Positions 5,560 to 7,018 of a stretch of 7,018 nucleotides of DNA are shown here, piece by piece (positions within the stretch are counted from its first letter, which is position 1; each line of letters opens with the position of its first letter). Source of the DNA: Actinomycetota bacterium (GTDB lineage: Bacteria; Actinomycetota; Actinomycetes; S36-B12; UBA10799); NCBI GenBank assembly GCA_003452655.1, contig DMNR01000277.1, positions 365 to 7,382 of the forward strand. Direction: 5' to 3'. A program made the translations under genes and the position numbers. A model generated the notes under the pieces. It saw nothing but the letters and a program-made list of their open reading frames with translations. It did not search any database and was not told where the DNA came from.

Positions 5560-6546
5560 ATGCCAGCAGTCACCGTCGACAACATCTTGGCGTTGCCACG
5601 CGTCGACATTCCGGACCCATCCGCCACGACACCTCGACCGGTAATCTCAGTAACCACTGCCCCAACCGGCTATGAGGGCGAGGGATTTCCTGTCCGTCGA
5701 GCGTTCGCGGGCGTTGAGATTTCAGCGCTCGACCCGTTCATCCACATGGACCAAATGGGCGAAGTGCACTACGCACCGGGTGAACCCAAGGGGACTCCGT
5801 GGCATCCGCATCGCGGGTTCGAAACCGTCACCTACATGATCGACGGACAGATGGAGCACTCCGATTCCCACGGCGGGGGTGGCCTCATCACCAACGGTGA
5901 CACCCAATGGATGACCGCGGGTTCGGGCATCCTGCACATTGAGACTCCCCCGGAGCACTTGGTCGCCAGCGGCGGCCTCTTCCACGGCGTTCAGTTGTGG
6001 GTGAATCTGCCAAGGGCAGATAAGTTCCTCGAACCGAAGTACCAGGACATTCGCGCCTCAAATGTGGCGTTGCTGAGTTCCGCTGATGGCGGCGCGCTCA
6101 TCCGTGTGATCGCCGGCGATATCGACGGCCACGCAGGGCCCGGTTCCACTCATACCCCGATCACGCTGGTCCACGCATCGATCTCACCAGGAGCATCCGT
6201 CACGCTCCCGTGGAGGCCGCAATTTAATGCGCTCGTGTACTCACTCGGCGGCAGCGGAACAGTCGGTCCGAATGCTCAGCCACTAAGGGACGGCCAGTTG
6301 GCAGTCTTCGGGCACGGCGACACGATCACAATTACCGCCGACGCGAAGCAGGATTCCCGCCACGAGAACCTTGAGGTGTTCATCCTTGGTGGCCAACCGA
6401 TTCGTGAGCCCGTGGCGATGTACGGACCATTTGTGATGAACAGCAAGCAGGAACTCATCGAGGCATTCGAGGACTTCCAGGCCGGGCGCCTGGGCACGAT
6501 TCCGACCGCGCACGCGGACGTATCGGGAGCCACCCCCGACGCCTGA
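5560..6546 (+). CDS. Pirin family protein (full-length, bicupin)
   Basis: 328 residues from ATG 5560; the ribosome site is weak (GTGAAG a few bases upstream). Residues 40-50 (GEGFPVRRAFA) and DPFIHMD (58-64) open the pirin core. The metal site is intact: WHPHRGFETVTY (81-92) gives His82 and His84, and GSGILHIETP (121-130) gives His126 and Glu128, matching His56, His58, His101 and Glu103 of human pirin. GDTQWMTAG (113-121) and LWVNLP (146-151) are further hallmarks. The second cupin (about 170-285) and the tail MYGPFVMNSKQEL..AFEDFQAGRLG (about 288-315) complete the family layout. Pirins are cytosolic iron cupins; some bacterial and human members have quercetin dioxygenase activity, others act through protein partners. 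It is somewhat longer than human pirin because of an N-terminal extension seen in actinobacterial members. It is first in an operon with a second pirin 13 bases downstream. Confidence 0.96.
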   Translation: MPAVTVDNILALPRVDIPDPSATTPRPVISVTTAPTGYEGEGFPVRRAFAGVEISALDPFIHMDQMGEVHYAPGEPKGTPWHPHRGFETVTYMIDGQMEHSDSHGGGGLITNGDTQWMTAGSGILHIETPPEHLVASGGLFHGVQLWVNLPRADKFLEPKYQDIRASNVALLSSADGGALIRVIAGDIDGHAGPGSTHTPITLVHASISPGASVTLPWRPQFNALVYSLGGSGTVGPNAQPLRDGQLAVFGHGDTITITADAKQDSRHENLEVFILGGQPIREPVAMYGPFVMNSKQELIEAFEDFQAGRLGTIPTAHADVSGATPDA

Positions 6547-6548
6547 TT

Positions 6549-6552
6549 GGAG
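6549..6552 (+). promoter_or_regulatory. Shine-Dalgarno GGAG of the second pirin
   Basis: GGAG with a 7-base spacer to ATG 6560, lying within the 13-base gap after the first pirin's TGA. It fixes the start and supports translation from a shared transcript. Confidence 0.7.
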
Positions 6553-6559
6553 TGATCCG

Positions 6560-7018
6560 ATGCCCACGTATCAAGCTTCCGATGGTGCTGAAGACGTCGA
6601 GGTGACGGCGGCTCGTGAATCGCAGGTCGGAGCCACAACGGTCCGCCGCGCGCTTCCGCAACGGCATCGGCGCACGGTCGGACCTTGGTGCTTCGAGGAC
6701 CACATGGGACCGACCGAGGTCACTGCGACCAAAGGCCTTGACATTGGACCCCATCCTCACGTGGGCCTGCAGACCGTTACCTGGTTGACCGAGGGTGAAG
6801 TGCTGCACAAGGACAGCCTGGGCACTGAGCAGCTGATCAAACCCGGGCAGGTCAACCTGATGACTGCAGGGCGTGGTGTCGTGCATTCCGAGGAGGCGAC
6901 CGGCTCATATTCCGGACGACTGCAAGGAGTCCAACTGTGGGTCGCTCAACCCGAGCAAACTCGCTGGACTGATCCGGCGTTTGAACACCACCGCGAACTC
7001 CCCCAAGTTGAGATCGGT
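6560..7018 (+). CDS. Second pirin family protein, distinct from the first, cut by the right edge
   Basis: 153 codons from ATG 6560 to the window edge without a stop, so only the N-terminal cupin and the start of the linker are present. Residues 41-51 (GPWCFEDHMGP) correspond to the pirin opening segment. The metal ligands are all there: GPHPHVGLQTVTW (63-75) gives His65 and His67, and GRGVVHSEE (104-112) gives His109 and Glu111, with the same 44-residue spacing as in the first pirin. GVQLWV (123-128) closes the first cupin. Outside these motifs it differs strongly from its neighbour (for example HVGLQTVTWL against HRGFETVTYM), so this is an old paralogue of another pirin subgroup, not a recent duplication. 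Translationally close behind the first gene. Function beyond an iron cupin is not determinable. Confidence 0.92.
   Translation, partial: MPTYQASDGAEDVEVTAARESQVGATTVRRALPQRHRRTVGPWCFEDHMGPTEVTATKGLDIGPHPHVGLQTVTWLTEGEVLHKDSLGTEQLIKPGQVNLMTAGRGVVHSEEATGSYSGRLQGVQLWVAQPEQTRWTDPAFEHHRELPQVEIG

Noticed and set aside
5366..5560. 64-residue frame on the minus strand ending just before the aldolase-like start
   Set aside because: No ribosome site, Arg-rich composition without domain features, and it fills the divergent promoter region and overlaps the pirin start; probably chance.

Overview
The window looks like a chromosomal segment from an actinobacterium (Actinomycetota). It is GC-rich but not extremely so. 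The genes use GTG starts freely. The first pirin has an N-terminus of a type I associate with actinobacterial pirins. A lysozyme-like protein with a basic, Pro/Thr-rich tail and a lipoprotein lytic transglycosylase also fit a Gram-positive high-GC cell wall. I cannot place it below phylum from sequence alone. No insertion sequence, phage gene, CRISPR array, tRNA or rRNA is visible.

Left block (1-1870): two peptidoglycan-cleaving enzymes of different families are transcribed divergently from a 218-bp spacer. On the minus strand is a secreted lysozyme/transglycosylase-like protein, cut by the left edge inside a Thr-Pro repeat. On the plus strand is a lipoprotein SLT-type lytic transglycosylase, followed by a 32-residue single-span membrane microprotein at 1772-1870. 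The spacer holds a two-tier inverted repeat (999-1042) and a good Shine-Dalgarno sequence with no start codon at normal distance.

Middle block (1887-5362, all minus strand): a 10-span FtsX/MacB-type ABC permease with two halves lies downstream of a class II aldolase/adducin-family gene. Neither permease neighbour is an ATPase, so it is an orphan here. Its leader carries inverted repeats immediately upstream of the ribosome-binding site, with a possible mutually exclusive pairing. A hairpin between the aldolase and the permease may separate the two transcripts. The aldolase-like protein keeps three zinc histidines but has Gly where fuculose-phosphate aldolase has its catalytic Glu.

Right block (5363-7018): a 197-bp divergent promoter region holds an operator-like palindrome flanked by direct repeats. 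It is followed by two tandem, clearly different pirin genes in one operon, both with the His-His-His-Glu iron site. The second runs off the right edge.

Overall this is mostly ordinary housekeeping and accessory metabolism. The points most worth a second look are the structured leader of the orphan permease, the hairpin between the wall hydrolases, the unannotated-size microprotein and the pirin pair.
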